DNA from: Brassica napus | Lineage: Eukaryota; Streptophyta; Magnoliopsida; Brassicales; Brassicaceae | Direction: 5' to 3' | Length of the DNA: 64,000 nucleotides | Assembly (NCBI RefSeq): GCF_020379485.1 | Contig: NC_063443.1 | Coordinates: 18,657,531 to 18,721,530 of the forward strand | Shown: positions 12,066-24,663 of the stretch, one piece after another | Position numbering within the stretch: the first letter of the stretch is position 1 | Layout of the letters: every line of letters starts with the position of its first letter | Program-made: the position numbers and the translations under genes | Notes under the pieces: generated by a model | What the model was told of the DNA's origin: nothing | Databases searched by the model: none | Seen by the model: the letters and a program-made list of their open reading frames with translations, nothing else

Positions 12066-12955
12066 TCTGCAGATGCATTCAGTCCATGTTGTCTTGCAGC
12101 TTCTATTGGGCCGAATTTCTGTCACCATTCTGATATACTCTATTCTTCAGTTTGATTTTTTTTTTTTTTGAAACTATTTATTTTGATATCTTTTGAGTCG
12201 ACATAATGAATCACGAGAATAAACCTCTCTAACACGAGATTCTACTTCGACAATACATATCTCCACAACCTTAAGCAGAAGAACAACATAGTACATATGT
12301 TAAATTCACATTTGGGTAAAAAAATTGATAGGTTTCGCCGATGGATCATGTCTTCATCGTCAATCTAGCTGTTGCGACTAGGCATTTACTTGGATGAATT
12401 TATGTGATAAATCATGCTCCAGGTAGTTAAAAACTTTTTATTCTTAGTTCAGGTATTAAAATTCAAATTTGTTATAAGTTCAGGTATCGGATTGCATCAT
12501 TTGTTTCGTTTAAACTAAAATTATTCAGTTACGAACTGTGTCATGTCACCATTTTACGAACATGATGACGGTTGTATGTATTTAAATGTCTTTTATTCTA
12601 AGTTGATGTATTAAATTTAAATTCGTTATTAGTCCAAATATCAGATCACACAATCAAATAGTTTATATATTGATTAGGCGATATGGCCTAGTTCGTGCAC
12701 TAATTCACCATTTTGCCTAGTTTCATCCCTTGATTGAATTATTACAACTATTCTTATGGATTTGAGTGAGTAGATCGAGAGAAACAATGATGTAAATAAA
12801 GTTTATTAAAGTTTAATGATATTATAGGTGTTGATAATCAATGGACATATATACGTGAGAGAGATTTCATGAAGTCGAAAGAAAATAAAAAATTGTAAGA
12901 TGACAAGAATGATATATATAAGTTTACAAAAAAAAGAGACTGATATATATATGTG
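12066..12955. other. Intergenic, no gene seen
   Basis: No coding region is supported. A weak tandem duplication of about 150 bp is visible between roughly 12430 and 12650 (two versions of a TATTAAA...ATTCAAATTTGTTAT-type segment followed by an A(A/G)(A/G)TATC segment). Function unknown. Confidence 0.4.
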
Positions 12956-13150
12956 TGTGTGGAAGAGAAAACACATGAAGAACATGCAAAATTAACGTTA
13001 CATATATATGTCTCATGCAAAAATAAATGAAGTGAAAAAAGAAAACTAATAAGTGAATGTAAATGTAATTAAGTGAAAATATTTATTTTTTCTAGACATA
13101 TAAATAAACCGTACGACGGAGACGTCTCATAAACCCTACTACATAGTAGA
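12956..13150 (+). repeat. Direct repeat of the defensin-like gene 3' flank
   Basis: Contains AAAACACATGAAGAACATGC, ACGTTACATATATATGTC and GGAGACGTCTCATAAACCCT in the same order as 11700-12060. It shows that the flank was duplicated separately from the coding part, which is missing here. Confidence 0.7.
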
Positions 13151-13539
13151 ATAGGAGGCGGATGAAGCATTAGCTTCACGGCCAATTACAATAAATATTA
13201 TTTTGGGGCAAAAGTATGTGAAAGGTGTCATTGGTTCAGTGGTTGAGTATGCTGCTCTAAACTGATCACGTCACCAGTTCGAGATAGTCTAGCACTGTTT
13301 TTATCCGTTATTTTAGGTTAAATATTTTATACTAAAACAAAGGGGAAATCGCATTTTAAACATTGAGAGTGTCATTTTCTAACACTTTAAACACTGAAGT
13401 TATTTTACTAGCACTTTAAACCTTTAAAGTGACATTTTTATCATAATAAACCTCCAAAGACGTTTTCCTGTTCATAGATGACCAGTACTGTTTATTTTAC
13501 CAGTATATAGAAAATAAAGTTTGGAACTTTCATTGTCTC

Positions 13540-14275
13540 CGTTTCTCTAGAGAATAGCGATTTTATAGTGGTTAGTTATATAGAGCATTTACCAATTTTA
13601 TATTCGTAGGGGTTAATACATAGATTTTGAGAAGAAAAATCAAAAATATGACATTACTATTTTAATGCATAGTTGGATCATGCACTAACATATGATGAAC
13701 GTCAAAGAGTTTTGGAACCTTTATTGTCTCCGTTTCTCTAACGAATAGCGATTTTATAGTGGATACTCCACTAATTTTGGGTGTATTGTGAAAAATAAGG
13801 TTTGCATCATGCGAAAATAAGGTTTGGAACCTTTGTTTAGATATTTTAAAACAATACTAAAAATCATAGGCTTCAGTGTATAAAGCATTTATCGAAAAAC
13901 TCAATATTTTCGTAGGAGTTAACACATAGATTTTGAAAAAAATTCAAAAATATGACAATACTGTTTTAATGCATGATTGCATCATGCACTAACATATGAT
14001 GAAGTTCAAAGAGGTTTGAGATCTTTGTTATCTCCGTTTCTCTAGAGAATAACAAATTTATAGTGGTTTGTCCACTAATTTAGAGAGTATTGTGAAGTTT
14101 TACTAAATTAATTGATAAAAATTAAAATGATGCCCATGTACCATGAAATATAGTTTAATATACATTAATACAAATGTAGAATGTGTTTAGAAATTTTAAA
14201 ACAACACTAAACATTATAGACTTCGGTTTATAGAGCATTTACCGAGAAACTTAATATTTTCGTAGGTGTTACAAA
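13540..14275 (+). repeat. Outlying partial copies of the 350-bp satellite
   Basis: About two partial units of the satellite found at 18641-24190 lie here, marked by TTTTATAGTGG, GCACTAACATATGATGAA, GATGCCCATGTACCATGAAA and TTTTAAAACAACACTAAA. They lie in the spacer of the defensin-like inverted duplication, separated from the main array by copy 2. The 390 bp before them (13151-13539) hold no recognised gene; a tRNA-like stretch near 13230 is discussed as rejected. Confidence 0.8.
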
Positions 14276-14283
14276 AAAGAGAG

Positions 14284-14290
<7 letters not shown>

Positions 14291-14381
<91 letters not shown>
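14291..14381 (+). repeat. (GA)n microsatellite
   Basis: An uninterrupted run of about 45 GA dinucleotides, preceded by an imperfect GAGAAAGAAA lead-in. GA/CT runs are common in plant leaders and are bound by BPC-type GAGA factors, but no gene starts nearby, so a regulatory role is not supported. Such a perfect run is likely to vary in length between individuals. Confidence 0.97.
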
Positions 14382-14382
<1 letters not shown>

Positions 14383-14689
14383 AAACAAAACTGCAGATGA
14401 TTGATTTGCAATGGATTTAATTGAGGAAAGAACAAGAAGTAAGAAATATTAAAATAGACAGAAAAAAAAACTCAAAAACCATATTTCATCTCTTTTATTT
14501 GAACTTAGGTTTTGGTTTAGCATGGATACCCGTGTAAAGCCTGCACACAAGTCCAGAAGATTTCGACTTAAAACCAGAATGGTCAAAAGAGATTTTGGCA
14601 GAATATGAGACTCAAAGTAGATGGACTCACCGAGCATGCCTAGCGTACTCTTCATAGTTCTCAAGTAGCATCTTTCCAGCCTGTTCGTT

Positions 14690-15017
14690 TAATGCAGATT
14701 CCGGACCCGTGGTGTTGCTTGCAAGCCTCAAGGCCTCTGGTGCTGGGATAAACTTGACTGCAGCAAGGAGGGTTTACCTGTTCGAGCCGTGGTGGAACCC
14801 TGCGGTTGAAGAACAGGCCATGGACAGGATTCATAGGATTGGGCAGAAACAGGAGGTTAAAATGATTAGGATGATTGCGAGGAACAGTATTGAAGAGAGG
14901 GTCCTTGAGCTTCAGCAGAAGAAGAAGAATCTTGCTAACGAAGCTTTTAAAAGAAGGCATGGGAAGGGTCAAAGAGAGGTTAACGTTGAAGACGTGATTG
15001 CTCTCATGTCTCTCTGA
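14690..15017 (+). pseudogene. 3' fragment of a RAD5/HLTF-type SNF2 helicase gene
   Basis: One open frame encodes the last ~108 residues of the helicase C-terminal lobe: FNADSGPVVLLASLKASGAG, motif V/VI residues NLTAA...YLFEPWWNP and EEQAMDRIHRIGQ, and a tail ending NVEDVIALMSL before the stop. This matches the C-terminus of RAD5-like DNA repair/remodelling ATPases (closest by memory At5g05130). The N-terminal ~700 residues, including the ATP-binding lobe, are absent and the homology stops abruptly near 14690. The reading frame has not decayed, which points to recent duplication or transposon capture. It lies in the spacer between the two defensin-like genes. Confidence 0.85.
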
Positions 15018-15600
15018 ACTCTTAAAATAATGCCTTAGTTTTTTCACCGTTTCACCTGGAGTTTTACTTTTACCGGTTCTACGTTTAATTAAGGGTTCGC
15101 TTGTACATAACGTTTAATGGCCTAATCTTTGTACTGCTCCTGCCTCTGGGGATTGCAAAAGACACCTAATCCAACCGACAGCAATATTACTATTGTTATT
15201 TGTCGCCATGCGCAAGTGAACATAGTAGCACTAGTTGTATGAATGCGTGATTAAAATGGTTTGTGTAAACGTAAATACATCCTCGTTTACTTATTATACC
15301 AACATAACTAATGTTTCAGGTCTTCACTAACATAATCATCAAATGCAATGTTTTCACTAAAACATTTGATGATATAAGTAAACATGGTTAGTAGACATTT
15401 CATTTTTTCAGGTTTGCTTCGGGGTTACTGAAATTTTGACAAAGGTTAAGCCGGAGAATGGCTCAGTTCTGTCCATTTTGGTTCGGTTCAATTTTGTTTG
15501 CTTATGCCATATAATATGATGATTGACTTTCTTGCTTAAGCGTAACTTGTTTAAGCGTAATAACTTGAGTTTGTTGCTGTCATAGTATTGTTTGTATAAT
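15018..15600. other. Intergenic, 3' side of the helicase fragment
   Basis: The first 100-200 bases probably correspond to the 3' untranslated region copied with the helicase fragment. Beyond that no gene or clear repeat is recognised. Confidence 0.4.
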
Positions 15601-16060
15601 ATTTTATTTTAAATGAATATTTTTATTTTTCACTTAATTACATTTACATTCACTTATTAGTTCCTTTTTTTTAAATGAATATATATGTACAAAGGAAAAA
15701 AATGAATATTTTTATTTTTCACTTAACTACATTTACCATTTTTTATTAGTTTCCTTTTTCACTTCATTTATTTTTGCATGAGATATATATGTAACGTTAA
15801 TTGTTCTTCACGTGTTTTCCCTTCCATATTTTACAGTTCTAAGTCACGTAGGATGTATTACATTATTAATATTTACTATATTTCTATTAATTTTTTTTTA
15901 GAAAAGACTTGCAACTTTGACTAATATTTTCTCGAGGTTAATCAAAGTAACTTCAATTTGATAATATTTTATATTTTTTTAAAGCATTTTATGTATTATT
16001 GATAATATTATTTCATTTCATACAAGATCTAATATCTAACGATATTATTTAATATTTTAT

Positions 16061-16377
16061 TTAGTGTTCACAACAACAAGTGCCACCAACACAGTCGCCC
16101 CTTATCAGACCGCTTTTGGTTTGGCAATACTTCTCACACACTCCTTTGTCGTCACATGGACCATAGCATATATGATACACTTTTTTTATTCCGAAATCTA
16201 TTCGAATAGTAAAAAATAATAAAACATTAAAATTATGCAGGAACGGAGACTTTAGCATAACTAAAAATTAAATTTTAATATAGTACCTGAAACAATATCG
16301 GTGCAGCGAACAATTGGCATCGCAAAGAAAAGAGTGAAAACAAATGCGATTACTATAAATTTTTTGGAGAGACTCAT
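16061..16377 (-). CDS. Defensin-like secreted cysteine-rich peptide, copy 2
   Basis: Two minus-strand exons (16287-16377 and 16061-16197) encode 75 residues. The signal peptide (MSLSKKFIVIAFVFTLFFAM...) differs from copy 1 at only a few positions. The mature peptide keeps all eight cysteines (ICYGPCDDKGVC ... GDCVGGTCCCEH) but the stretch between them differs: EKYCQTKSGLIR against RPFCYSKKGPKR in copy 1. That pattern, a conserved leader with divergent loop residues, is typical of fast-evolving DEFL paralogues. It is head-outward to copy 1 and has a longer 110-bp repeat array upstream. Confidence 0.88.
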
Positions 16378-16434
16378 TTTGAAGGATGTTTTAGAAACTG
16401 TTTGAGAGTTCTATTATATTTTAGATTGATATAT

Positions 16435-17470
16435 ATATATATATATCAATCTACATATAAACATAAACTTGCATTAATTATACTTTTGTAAAGAAAATCT
16501 TTCAATTAATTTTCTGAGATTATAGTCAAAATAATATAAAAGTGCATGATTCATTTACCTAAGCATATAAACATAAACTTGCATTAATTATATTTTTGTA
16601 AGGAAAATCTTTCAATTAATTTTCTGAGATTATAGTCAAAATAATATAAAAGTGCATGATTCATTTACCTAAGCATATAAACATAAACTTGCATTAATTA
16701 TATTTTTGTAAGGAAAATCTTTCAATTAATTTTCTGAGATTATAGTCAAAATAATATAAAAGTGCATGATTCATTTACCTAAGCATATAAACATAAACTT
16801 GCATTAATTATATTTTTGTAAGAAAATCTTTCAATTAATTTTCTGAGATTATAGTCAAAATAATATAAAAGTGCATGATTCATTTACCTAAGCATATCAA
16901 TCTACATAAAAACATAAACTTGTGTTAATTATATTTTTGAAAAGAAAATCTTTCAATTAATTTTCTGAGAGTATAGTCAAAATAATGTTAAAGTGCATGA
17001 TTCATTTACCTAAGCATATAAACATAAACTTGCATTAATTATATTTTTGTAAAGAAAATCTTTTAATTAATTTTCTGAGATTATAGTCAAAATAATATAA
17101 AAGTGCATGATTCATTTACCTAAGCATATAAACACAAACTTGCATTAATTATGTTTTTGTAAAGAAAACCTTTCAATTAATTTTCTGAGATTATAGTGAA
17201 AATAATATAAAAGTGCATGATTCATTTACCTAAGCATATAAACATAACTAGCATTACTTATATTTTTGTAAAGAAAATCTTTCAATTAATTTTCTGAGAT
17301 TATAGTTAAAATAATATAAAAGTGCATGATTCATTTACCTAAGCATATCAATCTACATATAAACATAAACTAGCATTAGTTATATTTTTGTAAAGAAAAT
17401 CTTTCAATTATTTTCTGAGATTATAGTCAAAATAATATAAAAATGCATGATTCATTTACCTAAGCATATG
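16435..17470 (+). repeat. 110-bp minisatellite upstream of second defensin-like gene
   Basis: About nine tandem units are present. The junction CCTAAGCATAT recurs at about 16558, 16668, 16778, 16887, 17009, 17119, 17229, 17338 and 17459, so the period is 109-110 bp, or about 121 bp where a TCAATCTACATA insert is present. Each unit holds TAAACATAAACTTGCATTAA, CTTTCAATTAATTTTCTGAG and TATAGTCAAAATAATATAAA. It is the reverse complement of the 10680-11075 array and starts about 60 bp upstream of copy 2's start codon. Confidence 0.95.
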
Positions 17471-18200
17471 AATATTAGTGTGAAAGTATAGTATTTTCTT
17501 TCAGATTGCCTTGTCAAGATATAATTTGTATATTGTAACAGATTTTTCAAAATGTAAAAGATATAAATTAAAATTGTTATTATGGACTAAATGTTTTGAT
17601 TAATCTTTTTTTTTGTCATCTGTTTTGATTAATCTTAGTCTATATAATTCAGCTAAATATATTTACTTTATTCAGTTATTTATATTAATTGTTTTGTAAA
17701 TTTGTGTGTTTACATTAAATGCCTTCATGGCTAGATAACAACTAGTTATGAACTTTAATTATCTGTTTTTGTCAGAGGTTTATTTCATTTTATATATTTA
17801 ATTTTAATTAATTGTTACTTTTGTAATATATCAAGAAAATAATGTCCAATATATTTATTATAATATGTTCATATGGTTATTCCAATCTTTCGTAAAAAGA
17901 TATATTATGATTTTCTCTTATAATAGTAAACACAGACAATACAAATTTCACAATAACATATGAAATGTAAATATGTTCACACCAAGTTTTTCAAAATAAA
18001 ATAATAGATAATTATTTAATATAAAACAAAAGTAAGATACCAAACATATACTAATTGACATTAAAAATTATATAACTAAAAAAATCTTGCAATCTTTAAT
18101 GTAATATTTTAGAGTTACCTATTTTCAAAAAAATTAATATTTATTCATAATCATCACCATTTGGAACCTTATTGTGGTAATATATTGATAATAACACAAG
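17471..18200. other. AT-rich intergenic, no gene seen
   Basis: Strongly AT-rich sequence without a supported open reading frame or clear repeat. It separates the minisatellite from retrotransposon-like sequence. Confidence 0.45.
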
Positions 18201-18640
18201 TTTTGAACGTGTTAATCTCTGTAATCTGATACAATCTTGATCGTCTCAAGATTTATTAACCGTTCCATCTTATTTATCTTATTGATATCCCTCAAATTAT
18301 CCTAAAGAGTGACTTTACTCTCTCACATAAGAGGTTCAATCGTAGTATTTAGGGATCGAATCCACAAGATAGGATGTTTAGGCGAGCTGATACGCTAGGA
18401 CTCAACCGCTCACTTTACAACACTATCGATCAACGATCCAGTGTCGATGTCGATCGACGCTCGACTGACGATGTCGATCGATGGTTGTGGCGATTTGATT
18501 ACCATTAAGAATGGTCGATCAGCTCTCGCATGTTTCTAACAAACTTAACTTAATCAGAATATTATCTACTCTCGCAGTTTCCTATGTCCTAAGTTCAGGA
18601 TCTAGTTAATTACTCTAGAACCATGCATTAAGGGATCTAG
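18201..18640. mobile_element. Sliver of a Gypsy/Athila-like retrotransposon (non-coding)
   Basis: The stretch contains GGGATCGAATCCACAAGATA and repeated GTCGATCGA motifs (18455-18485), sequence features I associate with untranslated parts of Athila-type Gypsy elements in Brassicaceae. No coding domain or LTR pair is seen, so it is at most a remnant. It ends where the satellite array begins. Confidence 0.45.
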
Positions 18641-21600
18641 TTAACACATAGATTTTGAAAAAAAATTAAAAATATGAAAATTTTGTTTTAATGTATAGTT
18701 GCATCCTTCACTAATATATGATGAAGTTCAAAGAGGTTTGGAACCTTTGTTTTCTCCGTTTTTTAGAGAATAGAGATTTTAGAATGGTTAGTCAAGCAAT
18801 TTATGAAGTATTATGAAGTTTTACTATATTAATTGACAAAAAATTAAAACGATGCCCATGTACCATGAAAAAGAGTTTAATATACATTAATACAAATTTA
18901 GAATGTGTTTAGAAATTTTAAAACAACGTTAAAGATCATAGGTTTCAGTCTATAGAGCATTTACCGAAAATTCAATATTTTTGTAGGGGTTAACACATAG
19001 ATTTTGAGAAAAATTCAAAAATATGAAAATATTATTTTAATGCATAGTTGCATCTTTCACTAACATATTATGAAGGTCAAAGATGTTTGGAACTTTTGTT
19101 GTCTCTGTTTCTCTAGAAAATAGTGATTTTATAGTGGTTAATCCACCAATTTAGGGAGTATTGTGAAGTCTTACTAAATTAATTAACAAAAAAGTAAAAC
19201 GATGCCCATGTACCATGAAAGAGAGTTTAATATACATTAATACAAATGTAGAATATGTTCAGAAATTTTAAAACAACACTAAAGATAAGGGTTCATTATA
19301 TAGAGCATTAACCGAAAAATTCAATATTTTCGTAGGGGTAAAAACATAGATTTTGAAAAATTGACAAATATAAAAATTTTATTTTAATGCATAGTTGAAT
19401 CCTTCACTAACATATGATGAACGTCAAAGAGGTTTGGAACTTTTGTTGTCTTTGTTTCTCTAGAAAATAGCGATTTCATAATAGTTAATCCACCAATTAA
19501 GGGAGTATTATGAAGTTTCACTAAATTAATTGACAAACAATTAAAACGATGCCCATATATCATGAAAGAGATTTTAATATATGTTAATACAAATGTAAAA
19601 AAAAAATTAGAAATTTTAAAACAACACTAAAGATCATATGCTTCAGTATATAGAGCATTTACCGAAAAATTCAATATTTTCGTAGGGGTTAATACATAGA
19701 TTTTGAAAAAAAATCACAAATATGAAAATTTTATTGTAATGTATAGTTGCATCCTTCACTAACATATGATGAAGGTTAAAGAGGTTTGGAACTTATGTTG
19801 TCTCTGTTTCTCTAGAAAATAGTGATTTTATAGTGGTTAGTCCACCAATTTATGGAGTATTATGAAGTTTTACTAAATTAATTGACAAAAAAATTAAAAC
19901 GATGCACATGTACCATAAAAGAGAGTTTAATATACATTAATACAAATGTATAGTGTGTTTAGAAATTTTAAAACAACAATAAAAACATAGGCTTCAGTAT
20001 ATAGAGCATTTACCGAAAAATTCAATATTCGTAGGGTTAACACACAAATTTTGAGAAAAATTTAAAAATATGAAATTACTGTTTTAATGCATAGTTGCAT
20101 CCTTAACTAACATCTGATAAAAGTCAAAAAGGTTTGAAACTTTTTTTGTCTCCGTTTCTCTACAAAATAACGATTTTATAGTGGTTAGTCCACTAATTAA
20201 GAGAGTATTATGAAGTGTTACTAAATTAATTGACAAAAATTAAAACGATGCCTATATACCATGAAAGAGAGTTTAATATACATTAATATAAATGTTGAAT
20301 GTGTTCATAAATTTTAAAACAACATCGAAGATCATAGGCTTCAGTATATAGAGAATTTACACATAGATTTTGAAAAGAAATCAAAAATATGAAAATTTTG
20401 TTTCAATGTATAGTCAGTAACATATGATGAAGGTCAAAGAGGTTTGAAATCTTTGTTGTCTCCGTTTTCTAGAGAATAGAGATTTTATAATGGTTTGTCT
20501 ACCAGTTTAGGAAGTATTATGAAGTTTTACTAAATTAATTGACAAAAAAATTAAAACGATGCCCATTAATCATGAAAGCGAGTTTAATATACATTAATGC
20601 AAATAGAAATGTTATTAGAAATTTTAAAACAACACTAAAGATCATATGATTCAGTATATAAAGCATTTACAAAAAAAGTTCAATATTTTCGTAGGAGTTA
20701 ACAAATAGATTTTAAGAAAAATTCAAAAATATAAAAATTCTGTTTTAATGCATAGTTCATCCTTCACTAATATATGATGAAGGTCAAAGAGGTTTGGAAC
20801 CTTTGTTGTCTCCATTTTCTAGAGAATTGTGATTTTATATTGGTTAGTCCACCAATTTAGGTAGTGATATGAAGTTTTACTAAATTAATTGACAAAAAAT
20901 TAAAACCTTGTCCATGTACCATGAAAGAGAGTTTAATATACATTAATACAAATGTAGAATGTATTCAGAAATTTTAAAACAACATTAAAGATCATAGGTT
21001 TCATTATATAGATCATTTATAAAAAAAATTTCAATATTTTCGAAGGGGTTAACAAATAGATTTGGAGAAAAATTCCAAAAATTGAAAATTATGTTTTAAT
21101 GCATAGTTGCATCCTTCACTAACATATGATGAAGGTCAAAGAGGTTTCTAACTTTCGTTGCCTCTGTTTATTTAGAAAATAACGATTTTATAGTGGTTAC
21201 TCCACCAATTTATGGAGTATTATGAAGTTTACTAAATTAATTGACAAAAATTAAAACAATGTCCATGTACCATGAAAGAGAGTTTAATATACATTAATAC
21301 AAATGTAAAAAATTTTTAGAAATTTTAAAATAACACTAAAAATCATATGCTTTAGTATATAGAGCATTTACCGAAAAAGTCAATATTTTCGTAGGGGTTA
21401 ACACATAGATTTTTAGGAAAATTTAAAAAAATGAAAATACTATTTTAATGCATAGTTGCATCCTTCACTAACATATTATGAAGGTCAAAGAGGTTTGGAA
21501 CTTTTGTTTTCTCCATTTCTCTAGAAAATAGTGATTTTATAGTTGTTAATCCACCAATTTATGGAGTATTATGAAGATTTACTAAATTAATTAACAAAAA

Positions 21601-24190
21601 ATTAAAACGATGTCCATGTACCATGAAATAGAGTTTAATATATATTAATACAAATGTAGAATGTGTTCAAAAATTTTAAAACAACACTAAAGATCATGCT
21701 TCAGTATATAGAGCATTTACTGAAAAATTAAATATTGTTGAATGAATAGTTGCATCATTCACTAACATATGATGAAGGTCAAAGAGGTTTGAGACTTTTG
21801 TTGTCTCCGTTTTTCTTGAAAATAAAGATATTATAATAGTTAGTCCACTAATTTAGGGAGTATTATGAAGTTTTTCTGAATTAATTGAAAAAAGTTAAAA
21901 CGATACCCATATATCATGAAAGAGAATTTAATATACATTAATACAAATCTTAAAATGTTTTTAAAAATTTTAAAACAACACTAAAAATCATACGCTTCAG
22001 TATATAGAGCATTTACAGAAAAAATCAATATTTTCGTAGGGGTTAACACATGGAATGTGGTTAGAAATTTTAAAACAACACTAAAGATTATAGGGTTCAG
22101 TATATAAAATATTTACCAAAAACTCATTATTTTCTTAGGGGTTACCATATAGATTTTGAGAAAATTTCAAAAAATACGATAATATTGTTTTAATGCATAG
22201 TTGCATCTTCCACTAATATATGATGATGTTCAAAGAGGTTTCGAGCCTTTGTTGTCTCTGTTTTTTAAGAAAATAGTGATTTTATAGTGGTTATTCCATC
22301 GATGTAGGAGTATTATGAAGTTTTATTAAATTAATTGATAAAAAAATTATAACGATTCTATTGTACCATGAAAAAGAGCTTAATATACATTAATACAAAT
22401 ATAGAATGTGGTTAGAAATTTTAAAACAACACTAAAAATTATAGGCTTCAGTATATAAAACATTTTCCAAAAACTCAATATTTTGGTAGAGGTTAACACA
22501 TGGATTTTGAGAAAATTTCATAAAACACGAAAATATTGTTTTAAAGCATAGTTGCATCTTCCAGTAACATATGATGATGATCAAAGAGGTTTGGAGCCTT
22601 TGTTGTTTCATTTTTTCAACAAAATAGTGATTTTATAGTGGTATTCCATCGATTTTGGGAGTATTATGAATTTTTACTTAATTAATTGATAAAAAGCAAT
22701 TATAAGGATTCTCATATACCATGTAAAAGAGCTTAAAATACATTAATACAAATGTAGAATGTGGTTAGAAATTTTAAAACAACACTAAAGATTATAGGCT
22801 TTAGTATATAAAACATTTTCCAAAAAGTCAATATTTTCGTTAACACATGGATTTTGAGAAAATTTCAAAAAATACGACAATATTGTTTTAATGCAAAGTT
22901 GCATCCTACACTAACATATGATTATGTTCAAAGAGGTTTGAAGCCTTTGTTGTCTCCATTTTTCAAGAAAATAGTTATTTTGTAGTGGTTATTCCATCGA
23001 TTTAGGGAGTATTATGAAGTTTTATTAAATTAATTGATAAGAGTTTATAACGATTCTATTATACCATGAAAAAAAGTTTAATATACATTAATACAAATGT
23101 AGAATGTGGTTAGAAATTTTAAAACAACACTAAAGATTATAAGCTTCAGTATATAAAATATTTACCAAAAACTCAATATTTTCGTATGGATTAACATATA
23201 GATTTTGAGAAAATTTCAAAAATACAAAAATATTTTTTAACGCATTGTTGCATCCTCCACTAACATATGATGATGTTCAAAGAGGTTTGAAGCCTTTGTT
23301 GTCTCCACTTTTCAACAAAATAGTGATTTTCTAGTGGTTATTCCTTGTTCAAAAAAAAATTGTGGTTATTCCATCGATTTAGAGAGTATTATGAAGTTTT
23401 ATTAAATTAATTGATAAAAAATAATAAAGATTCTATTATACCATGAAAAATAGTTTAATATACATTAATACAAATGTAGAATGTGATTAGAAATTTTAAA
23501 ACAACACTAAAGATTATAGGTTTCAGTATATAAAACATTTTCCAAAAACTCAATATTTTCGTAGGGGTTGTTAATACATGGATTTTGACTAAATTTCAAA
23601 AAATACGACAATATTGTTTTAATGCATAGTTGCATCCTCCACTAACCTATGATGATGTTCAAAGAGGTTTGGAGCCTTTGTTGTCTCCGTTTTTCAAGAA
23701 AAATAGTGATTTTATAGAGGTTATTCCATCGATTTAGGGAGTATTATGAATTTTTGCTAAATTAATTGATAAAAAAATTATAACGATTCTCATATACCAT
23801 ATAAAAGAGCTTAAAATACATTTATACAAATGTAGTATGTGGTTAGAAATTTTAAAACAACACTAAAGATTATAGGCTTCAGTATATAAAGTATTTACCA
23901 AAAACTCAATATTTTCGTAGGAGTTACCAGATGGATTTTGAGAAAATTTCAAAAAATATGACAATATTGTTTTAATGCATATTTGCATCTTGCACTAATA
24001 TATGATGAGGTTCAAAAAGGTTTGGAACCTTTGTTGTCTCTAATTTCAAGAGAATAGCAATTTTATAATGGTTAGTCCACTAATTTTGGGAGTATACGAA
24101 GTTATACTAAATTAATTTATAAACACAGTTGAACGATGCTTACTTACCATGAAAAAGAGTTTAGCATACTTTAATAAAAATGTATAATAT
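18641..24190 (+). repeat. Tandem array of a ~350-bp satellite (about 16 units)
   Basis: A conserved box, GATGCCCATGTACCATGAAA and variants, recurs near 18851, 19201, 19548, 19901, 20247, 20558, 20907, 21257, 21609, 21902, 22353, 22707, 23050, 23428, 23784 and 24132. Spacing is mostly 346-354 bp, with shortened units (about 311 and 293) and one of about 451 that contains an extra partial copy. Other constant boxes are TTTTAAAACAACACTAAAGA, ATTTACCGAAAAATTCAATA and TATGATGAAGGTCAAAGAGG. Two subfamilies are visible: a left one to about 22020 and a right one from about 22030, distinguished by ATTCCATCGATTTAGG and GTGGTTAGAAATTTT. No open reading frame spans a unit. Confidence 0.95.
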
Positions 24191-24663
24191 GTATATAAAA
24201 CATGGATTTCAATATATAGCCATTTGTATATAGATAAATACATTTCGAATTGATTTTCTCTTACATTTTCAAATTGTTATGTTTGATACCATTTTAAATT
24301 TCAAATTTTGAGGATCTAGTTATATTTGGATTTTTGTTAAAAAAACTACATGATTTAAATGGGTTCCCGAACCCAAATTCGAACCAAATCTAAACCAAAA
24401 TTTATAAATATCAGAACCTTAAGTTTCTAACTCTAAAAATTCGGAAGCCGTATAGATCAACTAAATCCGAAGGATATCTGAATATACATCCCTCGAAAAG
24501 ATATACAACAAATATATTAGTACAAGATAAAATAAATAACTTAATCAACTATTTCATTATGTGCAATAAGCGGATCAGTACCTTGTGACCAATCTAATAC
24601 TTTCAAGTTAACCAAACTAAAATTAAAAAAAAAACTTCTAAACAACTATATATCTGGTTTATT
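24191..24663. other. Intergenic with CCGAA-rich stretch
   Basis: No gene. The stretch 24360-24480 is rich in CGAACC/AACCAAA-type words, the complement of the GGTTCGGTT-type simple sequence that also fills a PPR4 intron at 51260-51540. Confidence 0.45.

Noticed and set aside
13225..13300. tRNA gene or SINE head (TGGTTCAGTGGTTGAGTATG ... AGTTCGAGATA)
   Set aside because: A- and B-box-like words are present, but I could not form an acceptor stem or cloverleaf, and no A-tail or target duplication was found.
14214..14435. Minus-strand 73-residue frame rich in Leu-Ser
   Set aside because: It is only the translation of the (GA)n microsatellite.
18641..24190. CRISPR-like or centromeric 180-bp repeat
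   Set aside because: Units are about 350 bp, adjacent without spacers, in a plant nuclear context; they do not show the 180-bp periodicity.
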